From: Cohnella sp. GbtcB17
GTDB lineage: Bacteria > Bacillota > Bacilli > Paenibacillales > Paenibacillaceae
Direction: 5' to 3'
Length of the DNA stretch: 38,884 nt
Assembly (NCBI RefSeq): GCF_019091135.1
Contig: NZ_JAGXJW010000070.1
Location: 1 to 38,884 of the forward strand
The stretch's first letter is position 1. Every line of letters begins with the position of its first letter. The notes beneath the pieces are model-generated. The model saw only the letters and a list, made by a program, of their open reading frames with translations. It was not told where the DNA came from and did not search any database. Below are positions 25,152 to 34,363 of the stretch, one piece after another. The translations under genes were made by a program, and so were the position numbers.

Positions 25152-25181
25152 ATTTTAAGCCCAATCGGCCGTCCCCGTCAA
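25152..25181 (-). promoter_or_regulatory. Sigma-A promoter of the GDSL/acetyltransferase operon
   Basis: On the minus strand, TTGACG (25176-25181) and TAAAAT (25152-25157) are 18 bases apart. The GATAC operator follows immediately, the same layout as at the lasso and EPS promoters. Confidence 0.65.
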
Positions 25182-25208
25182 TCCTCCTCATCGAGGCAAA
25201 TAAGCGGC

Positions 25209-25252
25209 AGAAAGGCCGCCTTCAGTCCCTTCGGACCGGAGGCGGCCTTTCT
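25209..25252 (-). terminator. Terminator of the Ig-like protein gene
   Basis: AGAAAGGCCGCC and GGCGGCCTTTCT form a 12-bp outer stem with an inner GTCC/GGAC stem. The T-rich part is within the stem rather than after it, so termination may be partial. It lies 15 bases after the stop codon of the Ig-like gene and close to the promoter of the GDSL operon. Confidence 0.65.
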
Positions 25253-25266
25253 CAATGCCTGCGTCG

Positions 25267-27513
25267 TTATTTCACTTTAATGCGCACGTTGACCGTTTTT
25301 CCGCCGTAGGCGGCCTTGACGGTCACGCTGCCTTTGCCTACCGCGGTAACGACGCCCCCCGCCACCTTGGCAACCTTGGTGGACGAGGCGGTCCAAGCGG
25401 AGAAAGCGGTCACGTCCAGCGTTCTTCCGTTCTCGTAGATCGCCGTCACCTTGACCGAGCCCGTCGCGCCGACGGCCAGATCCAGCGACGTGTCGGAGAC
25501 GGTGAGCTTGGTCAGCTTCGCCTTGACTGTCACGGGGACGCTCAGCGTCTTGCCTTGGTACGTGGCCGTCAACTTGGTCGTACCTTCGGCGAGCGACTTC
25601 GCGGAGCTGCCCTTGACAGTGGCGATCGTCTCGTCCTCGGACGTCCAGACCAAACGCGAGCTTAGGTTGATCAGCTTGCCCGACTTCGTCTTGCCGGTCA
25701 CCTTGACGCTCTGCGACTTGTTCAGCGTGAGCGACAGGGCGGACGGCTCGATCGTATAGCTGACGTACTCTTCCTCGACGGTAGCCGTTACCTTGACCGT
25801 CTTGTTCAGATAAGTGCCGGTTAACGTCGTCTTGACCGCCAGCAAGCCCCTCAGGGAAGCATCCTTGACAAGCACGCTCGTGGATGCGGACTTCCAGACG
25901 ATGTCTGCGCTAATGTCGGATTCGTCGCCGTCTTCATAAACCGCGGTAACCTTCGGGAGCGGGACGGTCTGTCCGATGATCAGACTTACGTTGTCCTGCT
26001 CGGGAATCAGCGTGAGCACCTTTTTGCTAACCGTCACTTCGACCGTATCCGTAAAAGAGGACACCGTGCCGTTCGCTACTGTCGCGGTCAGCGTCGCCTT
26101 GCCGGACTTGAGCGCCGTCCACTTGCCTTCGTCATCGATGCTGACGACGGTGCTGTCGGAGGACGTCCATTTCGCCAGCTTGCTTACGTCCGCAGTTGTG
26201 TCGTCCAATGCCGTGCCCTTCACCTGCGGCAGATCGCCGGTGTCGTCCACGTATACGTCAAGCTTGTCCTTCGCGAGCTCGACCTTGCTCACTGTCGGGT
26301 AGACCGTCACGGACAGCTCCTTAACCACACTCTTGTAGGTGAGCTTGATCGTCGCCGTGCCTTTGCCGCGCGGCGTGACCGTTGCCGTGGCGCCGCTGCC
26401 GCTGACGGAGATGACGTTCAAATTGGTAGACTCCCACTGAGCGCCTGCAAGCGCGGTGTCAGAGCTGGCGCCGTTGATCGTCTTGGCCGTGATCGTGACC
26501 GGCGCGCCGGACATCGCCAGATGCTGCGCCGCGCTCGGCGTAAAGACGATCGCCTCGAACGGCGTGCGAACGGCAACCGTTGCCGTGGCCGATACGCCAA
26601 GATAGGTCGCGGTAATCGTCGCGGTGCCCGCCGCCACCGGCGTCACCTTGCCGGTCTCGTCGGCAGTGGCGACGGCTTCGTTGCTGCTCTTCCAGGTCGC
26701 CTTGGCAGTTACCGTTTCACTCGTACCGCCCGTGTTCAGCGACGTGGCGACCAGCGCCTTGCCGTCTTCGCCCACTTGCATTTCATATGGACCCTTGACG
26801 CCGGCACTATCCGCGATCGTCATCGACTTGTACGGCGACTTCGCCGTCAGCTCGATCGTGTCCGTACGCCCCTGGTACTTGGCCGTAATCGTCGTCTTGC
26901 CGGCCGCATTGATCGTCAGCTTGCCCTTGTCGACGCTCACGACGCCCGTGTCCGAGGAGGTCCACGTCGCCTTGTCGGTCAGATCGTCCAGCGCGCTGCC
27001 GTTGACGCCGAACGCTTGCAGCGAGATCTCGTCGCCAAGCTTGATCTCGAGCTTGTCTGCAACGTCTGCCGAAGAGCCCTTCGTCCGAAGCTTAAGCTCC
27101 GAGTAGTGATACTTCGCGGTAAGCGTCACGCTCGCCGAATAGCCCTGGTATTTGCCGGTGATGACGACGTTGTTCGCTTCGCCCGTCGCGGTCACGACGC
27201 CCTTGGAGACGGTGACGGCCGGGTTGGACGATACCCATGTCGCATCGTTCGTCACGTTGGTCGTCGAGCTGCCGCCGGACGAGCTGTCCGTGGTCGTGGC
27301 CCAGAGCAGAAGGACCAGGGAGCCGTCGTCGACATAAATCGTCTTCTCGATGTCGCTCAGCTCGTCCAGCTTGACGGACGTAACCGTGGTTGCGGCCACC
27401 GCAGCCCCCATGGAGCCCAGCAGCCCCGTGAACAATAGTACGGCCATAAGCGCCGCCGTCAGCCGTCCCGCTTTTGAGATCGGGCGTCTTGGCGGTCTTT
27501 GGGTCATCATCAT
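25267..27513 (-). CDS. Secreted protein with about eight bacterial Ig-like (BIG2) domains
   Basis: This 748-residue protein has a signal peptide (hydrophobic core LTAALMAVLLFTGLLGSMGA, cleavage near AVAA) and about eight tandem Ig-like domains of 80-95 residues. Each shows the pattern W-x-S-x-(D/N)...V..V..G..T..G..TITA.Y.G (for example TWTSSDTGVVSVDKGKLT). No sortase signal, S-layer homology domain or catalytic domain is visible, so it may be secreted free or bound through the repeats. The open frame begins at 27537, but AGGAGG lies inside it, so I start at the ATG at 27511-27513. Two more ATGs follow directly. The function is probably structural or adhesive. Confidence 0.85.
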   Translation of the reverse strand: MMMTQRPPRRPISKAGRLTAALMAVLLFTGLLGSMGAAVAATTVTSVKLDELSDIEKTIYVDDGSLVLLLWATTTDSSSGGSSTTNVTNDATWVSSNPAVTVSKGVVTATGEANNVVITGKYQGYSASVTLTAKYHYSELKLRTKGSSADVADKLEIKLGDEISLQAFGVNGSALDDLTDKATWTSSDTGVVSVDKGKLTINAAGKTTITAKYQGRTDTIELTAKSPYKSMTIADSAGVKGPYEMQVGEDGKALVATSLNTGGTSETVTAKATWKSSNEAVATADETGKVTPVAAGTATITATYLGVSATATVAVRTPFEAIVFTPSAAQHLAMSGAPVTITAKTINGASSDTALAGAQWESTNLNVISVSGSGATATVTPRGKGTATIKLTYKSVVKELSVTVYPTVSKVELAKDKLDVYVDDTGDLPQVKGTALDDTTADVSKLAKWTSSDSTVVSIDDEGKWTALKSGKATLTATVANGTVSSFTDTVEVTVSKKVLTLIPEQDNVSLIIGQTVPLPKVTAVYEDGDESDISADIVWKSASTSVLVKDASLRGLLAVKTTLTGTYLNKTVKVTATVEEEYVSYTIEPSALSLTLNKSQSVKVTGKTKSGKLINLSSRLVWTSEDETIATVKGSSAKSLAEGTTKLTATYQGKTLSVPVTVKAKLTKLTVSDTSLDLAVGATGSVKVTAIYENGRTLDVTAFSAWTASSTKVAKVAGGVVTAVGKGSVTVKAAYGGKTVNVRIKVK

Positions 27514-27731
27514 TTTTTGTTCGTGCCTCCTAGTCATGTTTTTCCGGTATTGGCAAAAAGGACAGTCTTATCTTCAATAACGGCTTGCGCGCCGCGGAAA
27601 TGAATAAAATCGAGGAAAATAGGGACATAAGTCGCAAAAAACGCGTGACAAATGCGAGGTGGTTGGAAAAGGGGACAAGGAGCGTACTCCGGTGGAGACG
27701 ACGGTTTGCAGATTTACGCGCAGGCTCGCAG

Positions 27732-27764
27732 AAAAAAATCCCGGCGATCAAGCGCATCGCCGGG
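27732..27764 (-). terminator. Terminator of the YhgE/Pip gene
   Basis: On the minus strand, CCCGGCGAT pairs with ATCGCCGGG over a seven-base loop, followed by ATTTTTTT. The rest of the 27514-27810 gap holds no gene I can support; it must contain the promoter of the Ig-like gene. Confidence 0.9.
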
Positions 27765-27810
27765 AAGTTCCAGTTTACAAGGTCGCGTCTTCTGCCGACA
27801 ATCGGGGCGC

Positions 27811-29922
27811 TTAGCCTTGCACGGCTCCAAGCTGCGGCTGAAGCGGCTTCAGCTTGCGCGCGCGAAGCGCGAACAATCCGACCGTCAGCGCGACGAATAC
27901 CGCGGCAAACATCGCCAGATCGAGCAGCTGCTCGCCGATCAGCGCGCCGGAGCGGCCGGCCAGCGCGAGCCGGAGCGCTTCGATCGCGTGCGTCATCGGC
28001 ACCCAATCGCCGACGGCCTGGAGCCAGTGCGGGAGCAGCTCCTTCGGATACGTGCCCTCGCTCGCCGCCAGCTGGAGCGTCAGCAGCACAATGGCGACGA
28101 AGCGCCCGACCGTATCGGCGAGCGACACGAGAAATTGGACGATCGTCATGTACGTCAGCGCGATGACCGCGCTGATGCCGTAAAAGGCGGCGACGTTCGG
28201 CACCTTGAGTCCGATGCCGTAAATGAGCACCGTATCCGCGAGCGCCACCTGCAGCAGCACGACCGGCGCGAACAGCAGCAGCTTGGACAGGTACCAGGCC
28301 GCACCGTTTTTCACTTTGCCCGCCGCGTCGCGCAGCGGCAGGATGACGGTCGACATCAGCACGCCGACGTAGAGCCCCAGCGCCAGAAAGTACGGCGCCA
28401 TGCCGGTGCCGTAGTTCGGCACGTCCGTCAGTTTGTGCGCCTGAACGCCGATCGGATCGGCGAACATATCCGCCTGCTCGTCCCCGCTCTTGACGGCGCC
28501 GGCTTCCTTGGAGGCGTCCTGCAGCTTGGCGCCGAGCTCGCTCGAGCCGCTCTGAAGCTTCAGCAGGCCGTCCTCAAGCGAGGCCGAGCCGCTCGCCAGC
28601 TGCTTCGCGCCGCTCTGCACCGTGCCCGCGCCCGAGCTCGCGCGCTGAATGCCGCTCGCGAGCGTCCCTGCGCCGGACGCGAGCTTGCTTGCGCCGGCAG
28701 ACAGCTGCGCGGCGCCCGTCCGCGCCTCGCCGAGCTTGGCGCCAAGCTGTCCGAGCCCCCCGCTCAGCGAGGATGTACCCGCATGCAGCTGCTTCGCCCC
28801 CGCAGCCAGCTGCTGCTGGGCAGCCGACAGCCGCGTTGCGCCGGCCTCGGCCGAAGCCGCGCCTTGCTTCGCTTGCGCGGCGCCCTCCGCCACGCGCTGC
28901 GAAGCCGCGGCCAGCTGCTGCACGGCCGCGTCGTCCGGATGAGCCGCGGCGTACTGCTTCAGGCTCTCGGCCAGTTGGCCCGCGCCGTCGGCAACCTGCG
29001 CCGTGCCGGCCGCCAGCGTCCCGGCGCCTGCAGCCAGCTTCGCGGCGTTGTCCGCGAGCTGCCCGGCCCCCGTCTCCAGCTTGTCGGCTCCCGCGTCGGC
29101 CTGCGCCGCGCCGTCCGCCAGCTTGGCCCCGCCTGCCGCAAGCTGCTTCAAGCCGTCGGCCAGCTTCGTGGCCCCTGTCGCCAGCGTGCCCGCGCCGCTC
29201 TTCAGGCTCGCGGCGCCGTTCGTCAGCTGGCCGAAGCCCTGCTGCAGCTTCAGCGTACCGTCCGCCAGCTTCGTCAGGTTGTCATGCAGCGTCTTGGCGC
29301 CGCCCGCGGCCGACTTCGCGCCATCCGTCAGCTTCCCGGCGCCCTCAGCGGCGTCGCCGAAGCCGCTGGCCGCCTCGCCCACCGATTCGAGCGCGGCCTT
29401 GGCATACGCCTTCGTCACCTCGTGGCTCACGTCCGTCTTCAGCTTGTCCGCGGCCGACTCGCCGATCCGGCTAGTCAAGTAATTCCAGCCGTCGTCCACA
29501 TAATATTGGACGTCCGCCTGCTGCGGCGTTTCGTCCTGAAGCGTCGCCGTCTTCGCAGAGAAATCCGCCGGCACGACAAACGCCAGCGAATACCGGTGAG
29601 CGGCGATTCCGTCCATCGCGTCCTTTTCGTCCGTGAACACCCATTTGAATTCCGCGTTTTTTTTCAGCTCGTCGACCAGATCGCTGCCCACCGTCAGCGT
29701 TTGCCCGTTTAACGATGCGCCTCGATCCTCATTGACGACCGCGACCGGCATCCGGTCCAGCTTGCCGTACGGATCCCAGAACGCGCCGATCAGCATACCG
29801 CTGTACATGAGCGGGATGAGAGCCAGACCGAATATCGAGATCATCGCCATCTTGCTGGCCTTCAGCCTTTTGAACTCGCCCGCAATGACGCCGCCTGCCG
29901 ACTTGAATTTATTCACGTTCAT
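27811..29922 (-). CDS. YhgE/Pip-family membrane protein (ABC-2 type)
   Basis: This 703-residue membrane protein has the YhgE/Pip layout. There is an N-terminal membrane segment (MAMISIFGLALIPLMYSGMLIG) followed by FWDPYGKLDRMPVAVVNEDRGA. Then comes a long external region of repeated alanine/glycine-rich segments of 7-11 residues (LADGAAQADAGADKLETGAG and similar). About five membrane helices of the ABC-2 permease type end the protein. Relatives include the phage infection protein and partners of type VII secretion. A TetR-family gene lies immediately upstream, and the gap between them holds a copy of that repressor's operator. This suggests induced export or stress-related use. The repeat region is low in complexity and prone to spurious frames on the other strand. 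Confidence 0.9.
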   Translation of the reverse strand: MNVNKFKSAGGVIAGEFKRLKASKMAMISIFGLALIPLMYSGMLIGAFWDPYGKLDRMPVAVVNEDRGASLNGQTLTVGSDLVDELKKNAEFKWVFTDEKDAMDGIAAHRYSLAFVVPADFSAKTATLQDETPQQADVQYYVDDGWNYLTSRIGESAADKLKTDVSHEVTKAYAKAALESVGEAASGFGDAAEGAGKLTDGAKSAAGGAKTLHDNLTKLADGTLKLQQGFGQLTNGAASLKSGAGTLATGATKLADGLKQLAAGGAKLADGAAQADAGADKLETGAGQLADNAAKLAAGAGTLAAGTAQVADGAGQLAESLKQYAAAHPDDAAVQQLAAASQRVAEGAAQAKQGAASAEAGATRLSAAQQQLAAGAKQLHAGTSSLSGGLGQLGAKLGEARTGAAQLSAGASKLASGAGTLASGIQRASSGAGTVQSGAKQLASGSASLEDGLLKLQSGSSELGAKLQDASKEAGAVKSGDEQADMFADPIGVQAHKLTDVPNYGTGMAPYFLALGLYVGVLMSTVILPLRDAAGKVKNGAAWYLSKLLLFAPVVLLQVALADTVLIYGIGLKVPNVAAFYGISAVIALTYMTIVQFLVSLADTVGRFVAIVLLTLQLAASEGTYPKELLPHWLQAVGDWVPMTHAIEALRLALAGRSGALIGEQLLDLAMFAAVFVALTVGLFALRARKLKPLQPQLGAVQG

Positions 29923-29949
29923 CTCTCCCTGCCGTTAATCGAATGACAT

Positions 29950-29976
29950 AATGACCAAAATTCCCATTCGGTCACT
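29950..29976. promoter_or_regulatory. TetR operator in front of the YhgE/Pip gene
   Basis: AATGACC and GGTCACT flank a 13-base spacer. The left part (AATGACCAAAAT) is identical to the operator upstream of the tetR gene, with the same spacer length. It lies 28 bases before the YhgE start codon. Confidence 0.7.
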
Positions 29977-29998
29977 TTTTAACCAAAAAAAGAAGCGA

Positions 29999-30595
29999 TC
30001 AATCGACCGCCAGGCCCTCCAGACAGTAAAAACGAAAATGAGCCAGCACCTGCTCCGCATCCAGCGGCTCGTGCAAGTGGCCGCCTTCGGCCGTGAGCGC
30101 CAGATACATTTTGAGCATCATATAAGCCGTAAGCGCCGGATCGGATGGCCGCACCTCGCCCTTGGCGATCGCCTCGCCGACATGTCCCGCAATATAGGCG
30201 ATGATCGAGCGCTCGATCGCTTCAAGTCCGCCGTTCGCCATCGGCGTGCCGAACTCCCTGACCTCCTGTGAGAGCTTGACGACCAGGCCGTGCCGGTCCC
30301 GGTAGGCGAGCACCTGCTGGAGAATGCGCAGCAGATTGTCGGCAAAAGGAAGCGCCGGATCGAACGTCCGCTCCGCGACCACCTTCAGCTCGGCGATCAG
30401 CTCCCTTACGATCTGCTCGAACAGCTCTTCTTTGTTGGCGAAAAAGGTGTAGATCGTCCCCTTGCCGACGCCCGCGGCCTTCGCGACCTGGTCCATCGTC
30501 GTCGCCTTATAGCCGAACGCGGCGAACGAACGCGCGGCCGCCTCCAGCACTTGCTTGCGCCGGTCCGTCGGCTTGCGGTCGGTCGTCATGTCCAC
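29999..30595 (-). CDS. TetR-family repressor
   Basis: This 198-residue repressor has the TetR N-terminal helix-turn-helix (AARSFAAFGYKATTMDQVAKAAGVGKGTIYTFFANKEELF, residues about 20-60) and a helical ligand-binding C-terminal domain. A GTG start at 30593-30595 fits the GGGAGGGG site 6 bases upstream better than the ATG two codons later. It lies 76 bases upstream of the YhgE gene, in the same direction. Matching palindromes upstream of both genes indicate autoregulation and control of YhgE. The ligand is unknown. Confidence 0.92.
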   Translation of the reverse strand: MDMTTDRKPTDRRKQVLEAAARSFAAFGYKATTMDQVAKAAGVGKGTIYTFFANKEELFEQIVRELIAELKVVAERTFDPALPFADNLLRILQQVLAYRDRHGLVVKLSQEVREFGTPMANGGLEAIERSIIAYIAGHVGEAIAKGEVRPSDPALTAYMMLKMYLALTAEGGHLHEPLDAEQVLAHFRFYCLEGLAVD

Positions 30596-30626
30596 TGCCG
30601 TCCCCTCCCGAGCTTCCGAATCTTAA

Positions 30627-30655
30627 AAATGACCAAAATAACAAAACGGTCATTT
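30627..30655. promoter_or_regulatory. TetR operator in front of its own gene
   Basis: AAATGACC and GGTCATTT form a perfect 8-bp inverted repeat with a 13-base spacer, 32 bases before the tetR start. The copy at 29950-29976 shares its arms and its spacer length. Confidence 0.75.
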
Positions 30656-30707
30656 CGTTCTAAGAGGAACTATATCACATCCGTTCACTGCAATCAACGT
30701 CATCATC

Positions 30708-31085
30708 TCAGCGGTCGAGACCATAATCCGTCCCGAGCGTGTCCAGACACGCAAGACACTGCTCCGCCCAGCGTCGCATCCGGTCGATCCTGCGGACCTC
30801 GGCTTCCCATGCGGCGGCGAGCGATTCGCGGTAAGGCGGCACCTCTCCGGCATAAGGGACGGCGTCCCGCAGCATGACCCACACCTTTTCCCGCTCCGCC
30901 GATGCTCTCCGCTCGTGAAACAGCGCCGCGTCCGGGTCGTACGCGCTGTGCAGATCCCCCTGCTGCGGATGCCGCAGCACCGCCATAATCTCCACCAGCA
31001 CCCGCCGCTCGTCCGCGCTCGCAACCTTTCCTATATATTGTCCCGTCTTGTGCTCCGCCTTGACGATCTGTCCTTCCGTCAGCAT
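30708..31085 (-). CDS. kapB: Kinase-associated protein B homologue
   Basis: This 125-residue protein matches KapB, which in Bacillus supports the sporulation kinase KinB in the phosphorelay. The N-terminal beta domain begins MLTEGQIVKAEHKTGQYIGKV, typical of KapB, followed by VLVEIMAVLRHPQQGDLHSAYDP and a C-terminal helix pair (WEAEVRRIDRMRRWAEQCLACLDTL). The longer open frames upstream are not real: GGGGAGG lies 8 bases before the ATG at 31083-31085. No lipoprotein signal is visible although the Bacillus protein is described as a lipoprotein. It diverges from the glucosyltransferase gene. The kinase partner is not in the window. Confidence 0.85.
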   Translation of the reverse strand: MLTEGQIVKAEHKTGQYIGKVASADERRVLVEIMAVLRHPQQGDLHSAYDPDAALFHERRASAEREKVWVMLRDAVPYAGEVPPYRESLAAAWEAEVRRIDRMRRWAEQCLACLDTLGTDYGLDR

Positions 31086-31204
31086 CGATCCAGCCTCCCC
31101 AAATATACTTGCCCCCATTGTACACCGAGCGGCGGCCGGATGCATGGCCAAGCTGGCGGAATTTGTCCGAAGCCAATAAATGCTGTAAACGTTCTCCAAC
31201 GGAC

Positions 31205-31234
31205 TTGTACGAGAGCTTCCATTTCGCGTAATAT
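31205..31234 (+). promoter_or_regulatory. Candidate promoter of the glucosyltransferase gene
   Basis: TTGTAC (31205-31210) and TAATAT (31229-31234) are 18 bases apart, 30 bases before the start codon. GGGGGAT acts as the ribosome binding site. Confidence 0.55.
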
Positions 31235-31264
31235 GGTAGTAGGTAAAGTGGGGGATCTCTTCCG

Positions 31265-32404
31265 ATGCGCAAAAAACGAATTCTACTGCTATCCGAAGGC
31301 TTCGGTACCGGACATACGCAGGCGGCATACGCTCTATCCGTAGGGCTTAGACAATTGTCGCCCCGCGTGCAGACGAGGGTCATCGAGCTGGGGACGTTCC
31401 TGAACCCCGTCATCGGGCCGCTCATCCTGTCCGCCTACCGCAAGACCGTCACCAAGCAGCCCAAGCTGGTCGGCAAGCTGTATCGCGGCCACTATCACAA
31501 ATCGCTGAACAGACTGACCCGCTTCGCGCTGCACCGCCTGTTCTACAATCATGTGTCGGACGTCGTACGTCAGTTGAAGCCCGATATGATCGTATGCACG
31601 CATCCATTTCCAAACGCGGTCGTCAGCCGGCTCAAGCGCCTCGGCCTCGACGTGCCGCTCTATACATTGATCACGGACTACGATGCGCACGCCACGTGGA
31701 CCAATCCCGAGGTGACCGCCTATCTCGTCAGCTCGCCGACCGTGCGCAGCCGGCTCATCTCGCAGGGCGTGGCGCCATCGCAAGTGGTAGTCACCGGCAT
31801 TCCGGTCCATCCGAACTTCTGGCATCCGCACGACCGCGCCGAGATTCTGTCCCAGTTCAAGCTCTCGGACATGCCGACGGTGCTGGTCATGGGCGGCGGC
31901 TGGGGGCTGATGGCCGAAGAGCAGATGGTCGAGTACATGACCTCGTTCGCCGACAAGGTGCAGCTCATCATATGCATGGGCAGCAACGACAAAGCCAGGG
32001 AAAAGCTGATGGCGGAGCCGCGCTTCCAGCACCCGAACATCAAGGTGCTCGGCTTCACGAAGGAAGTGTCGAAGCTGATGGATGTCTCGGACCTGCTCGT
32101 CACGAAGCCGGGCGGCATGACCTGCACGGAAGGGATGGCCAAGGGCATCCCGATGCTGTTCTACGAGCCGATCCCGGGCCAGGAGGAAGAGAACCTCGAA
32201 TACTTTGTCACCCACGGCTTCGGCGAGCCGCTGACGTCGACGGATACGATCGACCGCTGGTTCCGCCTGATCCAGGAGCCTTACGCTTCTGACCAGCACA
32301 GGGGCAACCTGCTCGCGCTTCGCAACGCGGAGTACAACCCGGCCAAATGCTCGGAGGCCGTCCTCTCCCTGCTGCTTGAGGATGTCGCGCCCGCGGCGGA
32401 ATGA
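31265..32404 (+). CDS. MGDG synthase/UgtP-type glycosyltransferase
   Basis: This 379-residue GT28-family enzyme resembles the monogalactosyldiacylglycerol synthase and UgtP group, which moves sugar from a UDP-sugar to diacylglycerol at the membrane. The N-terminal domain opens with ILLLSEGFGTGHTQAA; the central linker has LITDYDAHATW; the C-terminal donor site reads VTKPGGMTCTEGMAKGIPML followed by PIPGQEEENLEYF. In Bacillus the product anchors lipoteichoic acid and the enzyme links UDP-glucose supply to cell size. GalU (428-1318) may supply the donor. Donor and acceptor are inferred from family. Confidence 0.9.
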   Translation: MRKKRILLLSEGFGTGHTQAAYALSVGLRQLSPRVQTRVIELGTFLNPVIGPLILSAYRKTVTKQPKLVGKLYRGHYHKSLNRLTRFALHRLFYNHVSDVVRQLKPDMIVCTHPFPNAVVSRLKRLGLDVPLYTLITDYDAHATWTNPEVTAYLVSSPTVRSRLISQGVAPSQVVVTGIPVHPNFWHPHDRAEILSQFKLSDMPTVLVMGGGWGLMAEEQMVEYMTSFADKVQLIICMGSNDKAREKLMAEPRFQHPNIKVLGFTKEVSKLMDVSDLLVTKPGGMTCTEGMAKGIPMLFYEPIPGQEEENLEYFVTHGFGEPLTSTDTIDRWFRLIQEPYASDQHRGNLLALRNAEYNPAKCSEAVLSLLLEDVAPAAE

Positions 32405-32416
32405 CGCTGCTTGATC

Positions 32417-32458
32417 AAAAACAGCCTGGACGTCCAAGTGGACGCCAGGCTGTTTTTT
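32417..32458. terminator. Bidirectional terminator between glucosyltransferase and NlpC/P60 genes
   Basis: AAAACAGCCTGG pairs with CCAGGCTGTTTT, with an inner CGTCC/GGACG stem and T runs on both strands. It serves the plus-strand glycosyltransferase and the minus-strand hydrolase that converge here. Confidence 0.9.
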
Positions 32459-32468
32459 GGTGTCGGCG

Positions 32469-33866
<1,398 letters not shown>

Positions 33867-34104
33867 GCCAACGCCTCCCATGTTGATTGATGGAGAAATA
33901 TGTCGAACTCCCCACCGCCTCATTATAGAAGGCGCACCGATCGGCTCCTATCATGCGGAATGCTCAGAATCGGCTGGATACATAGGAAATCGGTTCCATG
34001 GACGCATAGGAAAAAAGATGCAAATCCTTTACTGCCCAACATCTTCCGATTTCAATTTCATCTATTTACCAGGTTTAAAAACGAAGGAAATGGGTAAAGG
34101 CACG

Positions 34105-34308
34105 TTTGTTTCTGGTGGAGATTACTTGCGGCGGGGCACGGTCGCGATTGCCAGCTTTTTTCGTAGCCAGGATTACATGCCATGGCGTACGGTCGCAATG
34201 TGCGATTTTGTTTCTAACCAGGACGACTTGCGGCGGGAAAAGGCGCGGCGCTCCGGCTTGTTCCTGACCGGGAACAATAGCTGCGAGAAAGTTCGTTTGC
34301 ACGACTTC
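34105..34308. repeat. Four degenerate 51-bp tandem repeats
   Basis: Four units of exactly 51 bases begin at 34105, 34156, 34207 and 34258. Shared segments include TTTGTTTCT, CCAGGA, TTGCGGCGGG and ACGGTCGC. A weaker copy may precede them. Because 51 is divisible by three, the plus frame stays open as a 17-residue repeat (FVSGGDYLRR, FFRSQDYMPW, FVSNQDDLRR), but there is no start with a ribosome binding site, and the unit degenerates. The whole 33867-34320 gap holds no gene I can support. Confidence 0.75.
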
Positions 34309-34320
34309 AGTCTCCCTAAA

Positions 34321-34363
34321 GGTAAAGAGACGCTTCCGCACGATGCGAAAGCGTCTCTTTACC
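34321..34363 (-). terminator. Long hairpin after the GH43 gene
   Basis: GGTAAAGAGACGCTT and AAGCGTCTCTTTACC form a 15-bp perfect outer stem with further inner pairing and a tiny loop, directly after the GH43 stop codon. T runs are short, but the hairpin is strong and ends the sugar-uptake operon. Confidence 0.75.

Noticed and set aside
27514..27731. A possible riboswitch in front of the Ig-like gene
   Set aside because: GGGACATAAGTCGC superficially recalls a c-di-GMP motif, but the conserved core and pairing are absent.
27652..29712. A 686-codon plus-strand frame opposite the YhgE/Pip gene
   Set aside because: It is the mirror of the alanine-rich repeats and is Arg/Gln-rich without domains or a ribosome binding site.
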